Source: Atlantibacter subterraneus
Lineage (GTDB): Bacteria; Pseudomonadota; Gammaproteobacteria; Enterobacterales; Enterobacteriaceae
Direction: 5' to 3'
DNA: 64,000 nucleotides
NCBI RefSeq assembly: GCF_007570865.1
Contig: NZ_VLPS01000001.1
Location: forward strand, 1,023,889 to 1,087,888
Positions 1-8,181 of the stretch are shown here, piece by piece. The translations under genes and the position numbers were made by a program. Position 1 is the stretch's first letter; each line of letters begins with the position of its first letter. Below the pieces are notes generated by a model. The model was not told where the DNA came from. It searched no databases and saw nothing but the letters and a program-made list of their open reading frames with translations.

Positions 1-999
1 CTGTCGGTAGTGTGGTTCGTCATTATTGTTTTCTCGACGCTGATGTACATCGTGATGGACGGCTTCGACCTGGGGATTGGCGTGCTGTTTCCGTTTATCC
101 GCGACCCGCACGATCGTGACGTGATGGTCAACAGCGTCGCGCCGGTTTGGGACGGCAATGAAACCTGGCTGGTGCTGGGCGGTGCCGGGCTGTTCGGCGC
201 ATTTCCGCTGGCCTACGCGGTGATTGCCGATGCTCTGACCATTCCGATTACCCTGATGCTGATCGGCCTGATTTTCCGCGGTGTGGCGTTTGAGTTTCGC
301 TTTAAAGCCACCGAATCGCACCGCCCCTGGTGGGACGTGGCCTTTCTGGCCGGCTCGATCCTGGCGACATTTTGCCAGGGTATTATCGTCGGCGCGGTGA
401 TTAACGGCTTTCCGGTGGAAGGGCGCACCTTCGCTGGCGGCGCGCTGGACTGGTTAACCGCGTTTAATCTGTTCTGCGGGCTGGGGCTGGTGGTGACCTA
501 CGCGCTGCTGGCCGCCACCTGGCTGATCATGAAAAGCGAAGATCCGCTGTTTACCCGGATGCGCCAGCTGACGCCGCCGCTGTTAATCATGCTGTTAATT
601 GTGATGGCGATTGTCAGCGCCTGGACGCCGCTTACCCATGACGATATCGCCCAGCGCTGGTTCTCGCTGCCTAATCTGTGGTTCTTCCTGCCGGTGCCCG
701 TGCTGGTGCTGATTTGCAGCCTGGCGCTGTGGAAAACCGTCTCGCGGCCAGGCCACCACGCCACGGCGTTTATCCTGACCCTGGCGCTGGTGTTCCTCGG
801 CTTTAGCGGGCTGGGGATCAGCATCTGGCCAAACATCATCCCGCCGGATATCTCGCTGTGGGAAGCCGCCGCGCCGCCAGCCAGCCAGGGCTTTATGCTG
901 GTGGGCGCGCTGCTGATTATCCCGGTGATCCTCGCGTATACCTTCTGGAGCTATTACGTGTTTCGCGGCAAAGTGCGCCACGGGGAGGGCTATCACTGA
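1..999 (+). CDS. cydB: Cytochrome bd-type ubiquinol oxidase subunit II (5' end outside window)
   Basis: Membrane subunit of a quinol oxidase that reduces O2 without pumping protons. The frame is open from base 1, so the first few codons lie upstream of the window. The visible N-terminus has the MDGFDLGIG signature of CydB/AppB/CioB, followed by PVWDGNETWLVLGGAGLFGAFP, the conserved quinol-oxidase II segment. About eight or nine hydrophobic segments follow over 332 residues, slightly shorter than typical CydB. The next gene overlaps its stop codon and is a DUF2474 protein, which is more typical of the cyanide-insensitive (CioAB) type operons than of the CydX-carrying cydAB operon. The CydA-type subunit should lie just upstream. 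Family assignment is firm; the paralogue is not resolved. Confidence 0.93.
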   Translation: MSVVWFVIIVFSTLMYIVMDGFDLGIGVLFPFIRDPHDRDVMVNSVAPVWDGNETWLVLGGAGLFGAFPLAYAVIADALTIPITLMLIGLIFRGVAFEFRFKATESHRPWWDVAFLAGSILATFCQGIIVGAVINGFPVEGRTFAGGALDWLTAFNLFCGLGLVVTYALLAATWLIMKSEDPLFTRMRQLTPPLLIMLLIVMAIVSAWTPLTHDDIAQRWFSLPNLWFFLPVPVLVLICSLALWKTVSRPGHHATAFILTLALVFLGFSGLGISIWPNIIPPDISLWEAAAPPASQGFMLVGALLIIPVILAYTFWSYYVFRGKVRHGEGYH

Positions 1000-1133
1000 T
1001 GGAAAAACGGCAAAGCAAACTGAGCCAGATTGTCTGGCTGGTGGTGATATGGGCCGCCAGCATCCTGGCGCTCGGTGCGGTGAGTATGGTATTGCGTTTG
1101 TTGATGACCTCGGCAGGACTGAAATCCAGCTAG
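999..1133 (+). CDS. DUF2474 small membrane protein of the bd oxidase operon
   Basis: This 44-residue protein has a basic N-terminus (MEKRQSKLSQ), then one hydrophobic helix at about residues 11-37 and a short polar tail. The start ATG shares its A with the TGA of the oxidase subunit II gene, so the two are translationally coupled. Small single-helix proteins in this position (CydX, DUF2474) are accessory subunits that stabilise the bd haem site. Length, topology and position fit the DUF2474 family. Function is inferred from context. Confidence 0.8.
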   Translation: MEKRQSKLSQIVWLVVIWAASILALGAVSMVLRLLMTSAGLKSS

Positions 1134-1172
1134 CGGCGATTAATGAGCTGCGTTCATAACACCATCCCGGTT

Positions 1173-1382
1173 TTATGCATGGATGTGGATGCCGGGCATA
1201 CCCATCCGCTCTTCCAGCCCGCGCATCGAGTGGCTCAGGGCTGACTGCGACAGACCGAGCTTAGCGGCGGCGCGTGTAAAACTGCGCTCCTGCGCCACCA
1301 CCAGAAAGGCAATCAGATCGTTAAAGTTCTCTTTGAGCAAGGGAATGTCCTGGAGGGAGGTGTTGGAGCCAGTATAAACCAT
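1173..1382 (-). pseudogene. Truncated LysR-family regulator (N-terminal HTH only)
   Basis: The reverse strand encodes a clear LysR winged-helix start: LKENFNDLIAFLVVAQERSF, then TRAAAKLGLSQSALSHSMRG and LEERMG. At that point the family sequence (normally LxxRLLxRTTRxVxLT) is lost and the frame ends nine residues later. Only about 60 of roughly 300 residues survive, with no effector-binding domain. It is therefore a remnant, probably cut during the rearrangement that brought in the A+T-richer pair beside it. The remaining bases between 1134 and 1499 show no other gene. Confidence 0.75.
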
Positions 1383-1499
1383 CGCTGGCTCCGCTTACGA
1401 TTAACGCCCGACGCACGCCTGTAAAGCGGCGCAAGAGTTAATGAATGGAATTCATTAAAGCACCCTTTGTGGCATAAGCGGATACGGTTTACAAGCGTA

Positions 1500-2135
1500 T
1501 TACCTATTGTCGCGCACCGTGTTCGCCATTTCATCCATCAACTGTTTGAGATTGTGACTTACACAATATACCGGTCTGTCGCGCTCAAAACGCCAGCCCT
1601 CGGAAAGGGGGCCTGTATCACACACATCAAAACCAAATTCATCCAGTAAAGTCGCAACAATAGCTTTACTTTCCGGGTCATCACCTGCAATGGGAAGTGC
1701 CCGCCGGTTTGGTGTTCCTGGCGGAAGTCCATCCGTTTCGAGATCGTTCATCGTAATGGCATTGAATGCCTTGACGATATATGACGATGGCAAATGTTCG
1801 GCAAGCAGTTCACTGGTGGTAGTAGAGTGATTATCTAACTCAGCGATATGACCATCCCGTTCAGGATAATAATTGTTTGCATCAACAACAATTTTCCCGG
1901 CCAGTGGCTCAACAGGTACGCTATACAAGGCAGATAATGGAATCGCAACGACCGTGATATCACTAAATGCGATAGCGTCCTCAACGGTGCCAATCTGACA
2001 CCCTGTTGCATGAGGTAAGCTAAACAGAGATTGAGGGCCTCGTGAATTACTCAACATCACCTGATGGCCCAATGATGTGGCCAGTTTTCCGATGGTGCGC
2101 CCTACAAATCCTGCACCGATAATGCCAATTTTCAT
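1500..2135 (-). CDS. NADPH-dependent F420-reductase-like NAD(P)-binding oxidoreductase
   Basis: A 211-residue Rossmann protein. The N-terminus MKIGIIGAGFVGRTIGKLA carries the GxGxxG dinucleotide-binding loop, and NSRGP at the end of the second strand suggests NADP binding, as in the F420-reductase-like/pyrroline-carboxylate reductase group. The start at 2135 is preferred over an upstream in-frame ATG because GGAGAG lies just before it. It is divergent from the LysR gene that begins 99 bases away, the usual arrangement of a LysR regulator and its target. Base composition is A+T-richer than the flanking cyd and ttr genes, suggesting later acquisition. The substrate is unknown. Confidence 0.8.
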   Translation of the reverse strand: MKIGIIGAGFVGRTIGKLATSLGHQVMLSNSRGPQSLFSLPHATGCQIGTVEDAIAFSDITVVAIPLSALYSVPVEPLAGKIVVDANNYYPERDGHIAELDNHSTTTSELLAEHLPSSYIVKAFNAITMNDLETDGLPPGTPNRRALPIAGDDPESKAIVATLLDEFGFDVCDTGPLSEGWRFERDRPVYCVSHNLKQLMDEMANTVRDNR

Positions 2136-2234
2136 TTTTACTCTCCATGGTTTGACCGATAAAGAGAGTATGATTCTCTCCATAAGAAGGATAAATAGTG
2201 TTTTATTAGCTTAACTAACAACTCACAGTGGGCA

Positions 2235-3134
2235 ATGATGGATAAACTGACAAGTATGCGTGTTTTTGTTAAGGCAACCGATCTGGGTTCCTTTGCCGCT
2301 GCTGCTGACGCGTTACAAATGTCACCGCAAATGGTCGCCAAACATATTGCATCATTAGAAACCCAGTTGGGCATCGTGCTGCTCAATCGCACCACACGAC
2401 GACAGAGCCTCACAGATGTTGGCCGGGGGTATTACGACAGATGCAAAATTGTGCTGGCTGAAGTAGAGGCGGCAGATTCATTAGCCTTTGATATGCATAC
2501 TCAACCCAGAGGGACACTCAAGGTCAGTGCGCCCGTCACGTTTGGTACTTTTTGCCTGCCTCAGTTTGTTACGCGTTTTTTATCCGCTTACCCAGACATG
2601 AGCATTGATTTGTCTCTGAGCGATCGCTTTATCGATCCTCTTGAGAAGGGAATCGAAGTCATGATCAGAATAGGCGAGTTAGAAGACTCTTCTCTGATAG
2701 CCCGACCATTAGCGCCTTATCGATTGATAGCCTGCGCTTCGCCGGATTATCTGGCGAAGCGAGGGACTCCCGCTAACGTACAAGAATTAGCAAAACATGA
2801 TTGCCTCATTTATGCCAGTTGGACGGCTGCAACCCAATGCCGTTGGCGTTTTACTCGCAATGGTAAGAGTGAAGAAGTGATAATTGATGGCCGTTTTCGT
2901 TGCAATGACTGGAAAGCGCTGTTGCATGCAGCCAGAGCGGGCTTAGGGATTACACTTGGCCCAGAGTCTGTTCTCAGTAGCGAAATCAAAGCGGGGCGAC
3001 TCATTCCTGTATTGCAGGAGTATCAGGGGCCAGCGCGCCCTATGCATGTTCTGTATCCATCATTACGTAACCCGACGATTAAACTACGAAGCTTTGTTGA
3101 TGAGTTAATTGCTGAGTTTGGAATAGCCCAATAA
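2235..3134 (+). CDS. LysR-family transcriptional regulator
   Basis: A 299-residue regulator. The N-terminal winged helix spans about residues 1-60 (MDKLTSMRVFVKATDLGSFA, then an AAADAL...SPQMVAKHIASLE helix-turn-helix, then LLNRTTRRQSLTDVG). A periplasmic-binding-like effector domain follows (GTLKVSAPVTFG... and a C-terminal GLGITLGPESV loop). This resembles the AaeR/YhjC-type LysR group often found beside NAD(P) oxidoreductases. It is divergent from the oxidoreductase gene at 1500-2135, which is its likely target. Both genes share the A+T-richer composition. Confidence 0.9.
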   Translation: MMDKLTSMRVFVKATDLGSFAAAADALQMSPQMVAKHIASLETQLGIVLLNRTTRRQSLTDVGRGYYDRCKIVLAEVEAADSLAFDMHTQPRGTLKVSAPVTFGTFCLPQFVTRFLSAYPDMSIDLSLSDRFIDPLEKGIEVMIRIGELEDSSLIARPLAPYRLIACASPDYLAKRGTPANVQELAKHDCLIYASWTAATQCRWRFTRNGKSEEVIIDGRFRCNDWKALLHAARAGLGITLGPESVLSSEIKAGRLIPVLQEYQGPARPMHVLYPSLRNPTIKLRSFVDELIAEFGIAQ

Positions 3135-3207
3135 CCTTATGCGCCAATGCGCGCCTGTATACACATCTTCAGAGATACGCCGCTGTATTGCACAGCGGCG
3201 CAGATTT

Positions 3208-6200
3208 TTAAATGCGCTCTATCTTCGCCGGTAATCCCTGGCGCACCGCCGAGCCGGATACCCAGTCCAGCCAGCTGTTCGGCACCGTGCGGGTCGGGTC
3301 GGCGAAGCCCAAATCGTTCTGATTGATTCCGGAACCATTTTGCGGCGCGACCGCCAGCGGTTCGCCGTCCAGCGTGTGCTGACTGGCACCCATTTCCCGG
3401 TGGCCATAGCCGTGCTCGATGGCAATCACGCCGGGCATTACGCCTTCCAGCAGGCTAATACGCGCGGTAGTGCTGCCACCCGGCGTGGTAATGCGCACTT
3501 CATCGCCGTGCTTCACGCCAAAGCGCTTGCCGTCCTGCGGATTAAGCGCCACCAGATTCACCGGCTTCACGTGATGCAGGCGCGGGATCACGATGGTAGA
3601 ACTGCTCATCACGTTGGACTTAAACGAAATCATCTTCAACGGCCAGGCGTCGGGCTGATATACCTCGTCCAGCGCTTTGCCGTCGGACAACCGCGCCGGA
3701 TACCAGGCCGGACAGCCGCTGTAGCGTTCGCCGGTTATGGCGTGGCGATGCTTCGCCACCTCGGCGTTCCAGATTTGCAGCGGTTTATCCCAGCGGTTAC
3801 CGATGCCGCCGTTTTCCCGCCCCGACTGATGCGGCGCGAACCGTCCGCCGCGGGTAAAGATAAACGCCACCCGCCGGGCTTCGTCCGGTTTAAGCGTCTG
3901 GTTGATGGCGGGCATCAGCCGGTCGACGCCGGTCAGACGGATATCCTCGTCACTGGCGGCGGGCGCGGGAGCTTTCCCGGCCCAGGCGATGTTGGCTGCC
4001 ACCCGCAGGTAATAATCACTGGCGTGATGAATGGCCAGGGCGTTGCCGTCGCTGTCCTGCATGGCGTTATCCCCGAAGCCGGGCAGGCCGATGCGATGCG
4101 CCACGGCGATGCAAAACGCCTCCATGGAAATCGGTTCGCCCTGGGCGGTGCGGGCGGTCGCGGGATTAACCACCGGCCAGCGCGCGGTGGTGGCTTTACT
4201 GGCGACGCCCGCCCAGGGGGCGCTGAATCCCCAGCTTTCAAAGTTATGGGTATCCGGCATCAGATAATCCGCCAGGGCGGTGGTTTCATTAATAAATGCG
4301 TCGATGGCGATAAACAGCGGCAGCCGCGCCGGGTCTTTCAGCTGTTCTTCCGCCACGGCCCGGAACCCGGCGATGCCGTATACCGGGTTGGTCATATTGG
4401 AAATCCACGCCTTCAGTGGGTAAGGGTAGCCGTTGAGCGCCGAGGGCAGCAGTTCGGTAAGCTGACCGGCCACAAACGGATACCACGGTGCTTTGGCGGG
4501 CCACGGCGACTGCCCGGCGGCGACTTTCTGACGGTATTCATCGGAGCTTTCATAAGCCGCTTTGCTGCGGCCAATGTTCAGCCCTTTGGGTTTGACCATG
4601 CCGGGGAAGCTTGCCAGGTTATAGCGCGGCCCGTCGGTGACGCCGTTAAACTTGCCGCCGCCGACAAACACGCCGCCTTCCAGGCTAAGGTTGCCGATCA
4701 GCGCGTTAAGCATCATCACCGCCCAGGCATTATAGAAGCCGTTGCCGGACATCATCCCGCCGTGAGTAATCACCGCCGCTTTGCGCCCGTGGCGGGTAAA
4801 GGCATCCGCCAGCTGTTCGATCCGCGCCACCGGCACGCCGCACTGGCGGCTGTATTCTTCCAGCGACAGTTTCCCGGCGCTCTCTTTTAACAGTTGATAC
4901 GCGCTTTTCACCGTTACCTCGCTGCCATCCTGCAAGGTCAGGGTGCGGGAAACCCACAGCGTGGCGGCAGGGCAGCTTTCCGCCGGCACCAGTTCACCCG
5001 TTTGATCGACCACCAGCACGCTGTCGCCGCCGCCGTTCAGCAGCGCGGCGGTAAGGTGTTGCCCGGCCTGGGGATGATCGTCGCTGGCAATCACCAGATG
5101 GGTGGCGTTGGTCCAGCTCTTTTCACCCGCCTGCTGCATCGCCGCCGCGCCCGGCAGGGAAAGATAGCTTTCGTTAGCGCGCTGATTGTCGATAATCCAG
5201 CGGATCATGCCCATCGCCAGCGCTGAATCCGCGCCCGGTACTACCGGCAGCCACTGGCCGCGCGGGTCGGCCATCACCGTGGTAAGCGGTAGCGCAGGGG
5301 CCACCACCACGTAGCTGAAGTTATCCCGCAGCCGCGCAGTGGCCAACTGGCTGGCCTGGCGCTTAAACGGGTTGCCGGACTGCGCCGGGGAGGTGCCCAT
5401 AAACAGCGCAAACTCCACGTGTTCCCAGTCGGGCTTTACGTGCGGGTTTTTATCGAGATCGTTCATCAATGCGCCCGACCCGGCGCGGTACGACAACCCG
5501 CAGTACGCCCCGTGCGCCCCAAAGTTTTTACTGCCGAAACTGTTCTGGGCGAAGCGGCGCATAAAGGCATCGCGCCCGTCATCGCTGGTATTGGTAACCA
5601 GCAGCTGGTTGGCCCTGGGACCCAAACCCGGATGCGCCGGGTCGATAGGGGTTTGCAGATCGCGAATGGCGCGTAAACCGTCGACATGCCCTTCGCCAAA
5701 CAGATCGCCGCCGTCCACCACTTCGGCAATCAGCTGCTCGAAACTGATGCGCTGCCATTTGCCTTCGCCGCGTTTCCCGACGCGCTTCATCGGCTCGAGG
5801 ATGCGCAGCGGGCTGTACAGCGCCTCCAGGGTGGTCGCGCCACGGGAACAGACGGTGGAGCGGGCGTCGAGACCGCTTTCGCCGCCCATTTGCGCCAGTG
5901 CCTGGGCTACCGGGATTTTGGCGTCAACGTGCTGCTCCTGGGAGAGCGGATGATACGGATTACCGGCGATGCGGATCACCTTGTCGGTTTGCCGATCGAC
6001 GCGCACCCGGATACCGCACTGGGTCCAGCAGCCGAAGCACTGGGTCATCGACACCGCCTGCTGCGGATTGGCCTGCCAGCCCGGAGCGGCATGGCCTTCC
6101 GGGATCAGCGCGTTACCGTAGATGCGGTGTAGCGTCACTTTGCCGGATGTGCCGTTGACCAGCCCGTCAAAGGTTCTTTTGATCACGTCCCGGTAGCTCA

Positions 6201-6270
6201 GCCCAAACGCGCCAACCCCTCCGAGTACCAGCCCCACTTTAAGCCACTGACGACGGGTTAATTCAGGCAT
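3208..6270 (-). CDS. ttrA: Tetrathionate reductase subunit A (molybdopterin catalytic subunit)
   Basis: Catalytic subunit that reduces tetrathionate to thiosulfate in the periplasm during anaerobic respiration. At 1020 residues it matches Salmonella TtrA. It has a twin-arginine signal (LTRRQWLKVG) and then an N-terminal [4Fe-4S] motif, C78-x2-C81-x3-C85 within QCFGCWTQCG. The GGxFVGGGKFNGVTDGPRY and SNMTNPVYG stretches and the C-terminal dinucleotide-binding part are typical of the DMSO-reductase superfamily. The GAHGAYCG segment probably supplies the Mo-ligand cysteine. It is last in the ttrBCA operon and its start overlaps the ttrC stop by 8 bases. Twin-arginine export and maturation by general Mo-bis-MGD machinery are expected. 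Confidence 0.97.
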   Translation of the reverse strand: MPELTRRQWLKVGLVLGGVGAFGLSYRDVIKRTFDGLVNGTSGKVTLHRIYGNALIPEGHAAPGWQANPQQAVSMTQCFGCWTQCGIRVRVDRQTDKVIRIAGNPYHPLSQEQHVDAKIPVAQALAQMGGESGLDARSTVCSRGATTLEALYSPLRILEPMKRVGKRGEGKWQRISFEQLIAEVVDGGDLFGEGHVDGLRAIRDLQTPIDPAHPGLGPRANQLLVTNTSDDGRDAFMRRFAQNSFGSKNFGAHGAYCGLSYRAGSGALMNDLDKNPHVKPDWEHVEFALFMGTSPAQSGNPFKRQASQLATARLRDNFSYVVVAPALPLTTVMADPRGQWLPVVPGADSALAMGMIRWIIDNQRANESYLSLPGAAAMQQAGEKSWTNATHLVIASDDHPQAGQHLTAALLNGGGDSVLVVDQTGELVPAESCPAATLWVSRTLTLQDGSEVTVKSAYQLLKESAGKLSLEEYSRQCGVPVARIEQLADAFTRHGRKAAVITHGGMMSGNGFYNAWAVMMLNALIGNLSLEGGVFVGGGKFNGVTDGPRYNLASFPGMVKPKGLNIGRSKAAYESSDEYRQKVAAGQSPWPAKAPWYPFVAGQLTELLPSALNGYPYPLKAWISNMTNPVYGIAGFRAVAEEQLKDPARLPLFIAIDAFINETTALADYLMPDTHNFESWGFSAPWAGVASKATTARWPVVNPATARTAQGEPISMEAFCIAVAHRIGLPGFGDNAMQDSDGNALAIHHASDYYLRVAANIAWAGKAPAPAASDEDIRLTGVDRLMPAINQTLKPDEARRVAFIFTRGGRFAPHQSGRENGGIGNRWDKPLQIWNAEVAKHRHAITGERYSGCPAWYPARLSDGKALDEVYQPDAWPLKMISFKSNVMSSSTIVIPRLHHVKPVNLVALNPQDGKRFGVKHGDEVRITTPGGSTTARISLLEGVMPGVIAIEHGYGHREMGASQHTLDGEPLAVAPQNGSGINQNDLGFADPTRTVPNSWLDWVSGSAVRQGLPAKIERI

Positions 6271-7267
6271 GATGATTTCTCCGCATTAAGCCATTCACAA
6301 TTTCACGCGCGATGATAAGCAACGCCATCCATAGCCCGAAGGTGCCGACAATCGCCAGCAGCCCGTCGGTACCCATCGGCAGCGAGTAAGGATTAAACAG
6401 CGCGTTATATTTCGGGAGGGTTTGCCCCTCGATGAGTAAGGTCCAGCGTATCAGCCAGCTAAGCGCCATCGACGCCAGAGCAATCAGGATGCCACCCGCC
6501 AGCGGTAGCGGACGCGTAACAGCAAACAGTGCCGCGATGATGGTTAACAACCACAGTGCCGCCCAACCGGTGGCCAGCGTTTGTGCCTGGGGCCACGCCA
6601 GCCAGTGGCGCAGCGCCGCGCCGGACAAGGTATCGCCGGAAATCCACATCGCTACCGTGATGCCCAATAACCCCAGGGTAACCAGCAGGCCGCGTGCCAG
6701 CTTCTGTTGCAATGGTGGCGTGCGGGTAGCGGCAATCAGCAGCGCCAGCAGGGTCTGGAACGCGCTCAGGAACATCGCCAGCGGGAACCACCAGCTGAAC
6801 CAGATCGGGCGGGCGTGCACCACCGACACTTCGCGCCCGGTGTACAGCAGCAGGCCAATCGCGGTCAGCGCGCAGGCATACGACATCCAGCGTGTCCAGG
6901 CGAACGTTTTGCCGTAAATGTTTTCTATGGTCGCGGCGATAAACCACAGGCCGATAAAGCCGGTAAACAGCGGTAAAAACAGCGCGCCCCAGGGCATCCA
7001 CGACCACGGCGTCGGCCAGGCGTAGAAGTGCCACACCCGGGCGGTTTGATGGAGATCGGCCGTCAGCGCCAGCGGGGCGGCGATGGCGCAGGTCAGGCCG
7101 ATCAGCAGCGTCAGCCGTTCCAGCGCGGCATGGCGACCTCGCAATCCGCAGGCCAGTAGCGCCGAGCAGGCCGCAATGCCGATAAAGAAGAAATACTGCA
7201 CTGCCCAGGGGAGCCAGCTCACGTCCTGCGGATGGGCGAGCACTTCATTAATCATAAGCGGCGACAT
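6263..7267 (-). CDS. ttrC: Tetrathionate reductase membrane anchor subunit C (NrfD-like)
   Basis: A 334-residue integral membrane protein with about nine hydrophobic helices, of the NrfD/PsrC type. It takes electrons from quinol and passes them through TtrB to TtrA. The early WAVQYFFFIGIAACSALL helix and the WHFYAWPTPWSWMPWGA loop resemble TtrC. It starts directly after the ttrB stop and overlaps ttrA by 8 bases, so the three subunits are translated as one unit. Confidence 0.95.
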   Translation of the reverse strand: MSPLMINEVLAHPQDVSWLPWAVQYFFFIGIAACSALLACGLRGRHAALERLTLLIGLTCAIAAPLALTADLHQTARVWHFYAWPTPWSWMPWGALFLPLFTGFIGLWFIAATIENIYGKTFAWTRWMSYACALTAIGLLLYTGREVSVVHARPIWFSWWFPLAMFLSAFQTLLALLIAATRTPPLQQKLARGLLVTLGLLGITVAMWISGDTLSGAALRHWLAWPQAQTLATGWAALWLLTIIAALFAVTRPLPLAGGILIALASMALSWLIRWTLLIEGQTLPKYNALFNPYSLPMGTDGLLAIVGTFGLWMALLIIAREIVNGLMRRNHHA

Positions 7268-8005
7268 TTACACCTCCTGCCACAGCGCGGGCTGGCTGCG
7301 GCCCATCAGCGGGGAAACAAACGCCTCGTCGAGGCCCAGATAAAACACCTGCGGCGAGGTGTTATCGTCCGGTTTCAGCACCCGGATCGCGTCCTTATGC
7401 TCATCAAGCAGCTGGCGCAGACGGCTTTGCGGATTGTGCAAATCGCCGATAATGCGCGCGCCGCCAACGCAGGACTCCACGCAGGCGGGCAGCAATCCCG
7501 CTTCCAGACGGTGAACGCAGAAGGTGCATTTATCGGCGGTCTGGGTGTCATGGTTGATAAAGCGCGCGTCATAGGGACAGGCCTGGACGCAGTAAGCGCA
7601 GCCGACGCAGCGCTGGTTATCAATCACCACAATGCCGTCCTCGCGCTGGAAGGTGGCCTGCACCGGGCAAACCGGCACGCAGGGCGGGTTATCGCAGTGG
7701 TTGCACAGGCGCGGCAGTAACACATTGGTGACAACGTCACTGTTTTCCCGTCGAACCTGGTACTGGTTCACCGTGGTACGGAACTCGCCCTGCGGCGTCT
7801 GGTTCTCAATCGCGCAACTGACGGTGCAGGACTGGCAGCCGATACAGCGGCGTAAATCGATCAACATGGCATAGCGGTGGTCGGCGGACCCTTCCCGGCG
7901 CGTCGGGCTGAAAGAGAGTTTGGCCTGCGCCAGCGGAAGGGTGGCTGCGCCTGCCGCCGCCGTCACCCCCAGCTGTGTGAGAAAAATGCGTTTACTGATA
8001 TCCAT
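7268..8005 (-). CDS. ttrB: Tetrathionate reductase iron-sulfur subunit B
   Basis: A 245-residue electron-transfer subunit with four ferredoxin-type cysteine groups in order: CIGCQSCTVSC, CNHCDNPPCVPVCP, CVGCAYCVQACP and CTFCVHRLEAGLLPACVESC. These bind four [4Fe-4S] clusters linking TtrC to TtrA. The N-terminus (SKRIFLTQLGVTAAAGAATL) is an export signal, consistent with a periplasmic location. First gene of ttrBCA, divergent from ttrSR across a 176-base regulatory region. Confidence 0.96.
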   Translation of the reverse strand: MDISKRIFLTQLGVTAAAGAATLPLAQAKLSFSPTRREGSADHRYAMLIDLRRCIGCQSCTVSCAIENQTPQGEFRTTVNQYQVRRENSDVVTNVLLPRLCNHCDNPPCVPVCPVQATFQREDGIVVIDNQRCVGCAYCVQACPYDARFINHDTQTADKCTFCVHRLEAGLLPACVESCVGGARIIGDLHNPQSRLRQLLDEHKDAIRVLKPDDNTSPQVFYLGLDEAFVSPLMGRSQPALWQEV

Positions 8006-8074
8006 ACATATCTCCGTGGACGCCGTTACAATCCATGCGTCACAGTGTTGTTAACAGCGTGATGAATAAACAAT

Positions 8075-8089
8075 CTGTATGATTTACAG
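8075..8089. promoter_or_regulatory. Inverted repeat upstream of ttrB
   Basis: CTGTA-N5-TACAG, a perfect 5-bp inverted repeat 70 bases upstream of the ttrB start, inside the ttrB/ttrS divergent region. Its position suits an activator site for the ttrBCA promoter. TtrR is the obvious candidate but this is inference. Confidence 0.35.
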
Positions 8090-8118
8090 TGTAAAAATGG
8101 GCGAGGGGCAGGGACTAT

Positions 8119-8132
8119 TGTGGTAAACCACA
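8119..8132. promoter_or_regulatory. Inverted repeat TGTGGT-AA-ACCACA between ttrB and ttrS
   Basis: Six-base perfect arms with a 2-base spacer, roughly midway between the divergent ttrBCA and ttrSR operons. Compact palindromes of this size are typical of dimeric LuxR/FixJ-type response-regulator sites, so this is a candidate TtrR operator. No experimental consensus was used. Confidence 0.4.
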
Positions 8133-8146
8133 TTCCCGGCGGGTTG

Positions 8147-8160
8147 TTGATCTAACGCAA
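8147..8160. promoter_or_regulatory. Degenerate FNR-like site in ttr control region
   Basis: TTGATctaaCGCAA matches the FNR consensus TTGAT-N4-ATCAA in the first half-site and partly in the second. Salmonella ttrBCA requires FNR, so an FNR site is expected in this interval, but this match is imperfect and lies closer to ttrS than to ttrB. Confidence 0.25.
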
Positions 8161-8181
8161 TCTGACGTGGTGGGAGACGGT

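Noticed and set aside
3340..4890. A 516-codon open frame on the plus strand
   Set aside because: It is antisense to ttrA, which is colinear with known TtrA. The product is rich in His, Arg and Gly with no domain; high-G+C genes commonly leave such open antisense frames.
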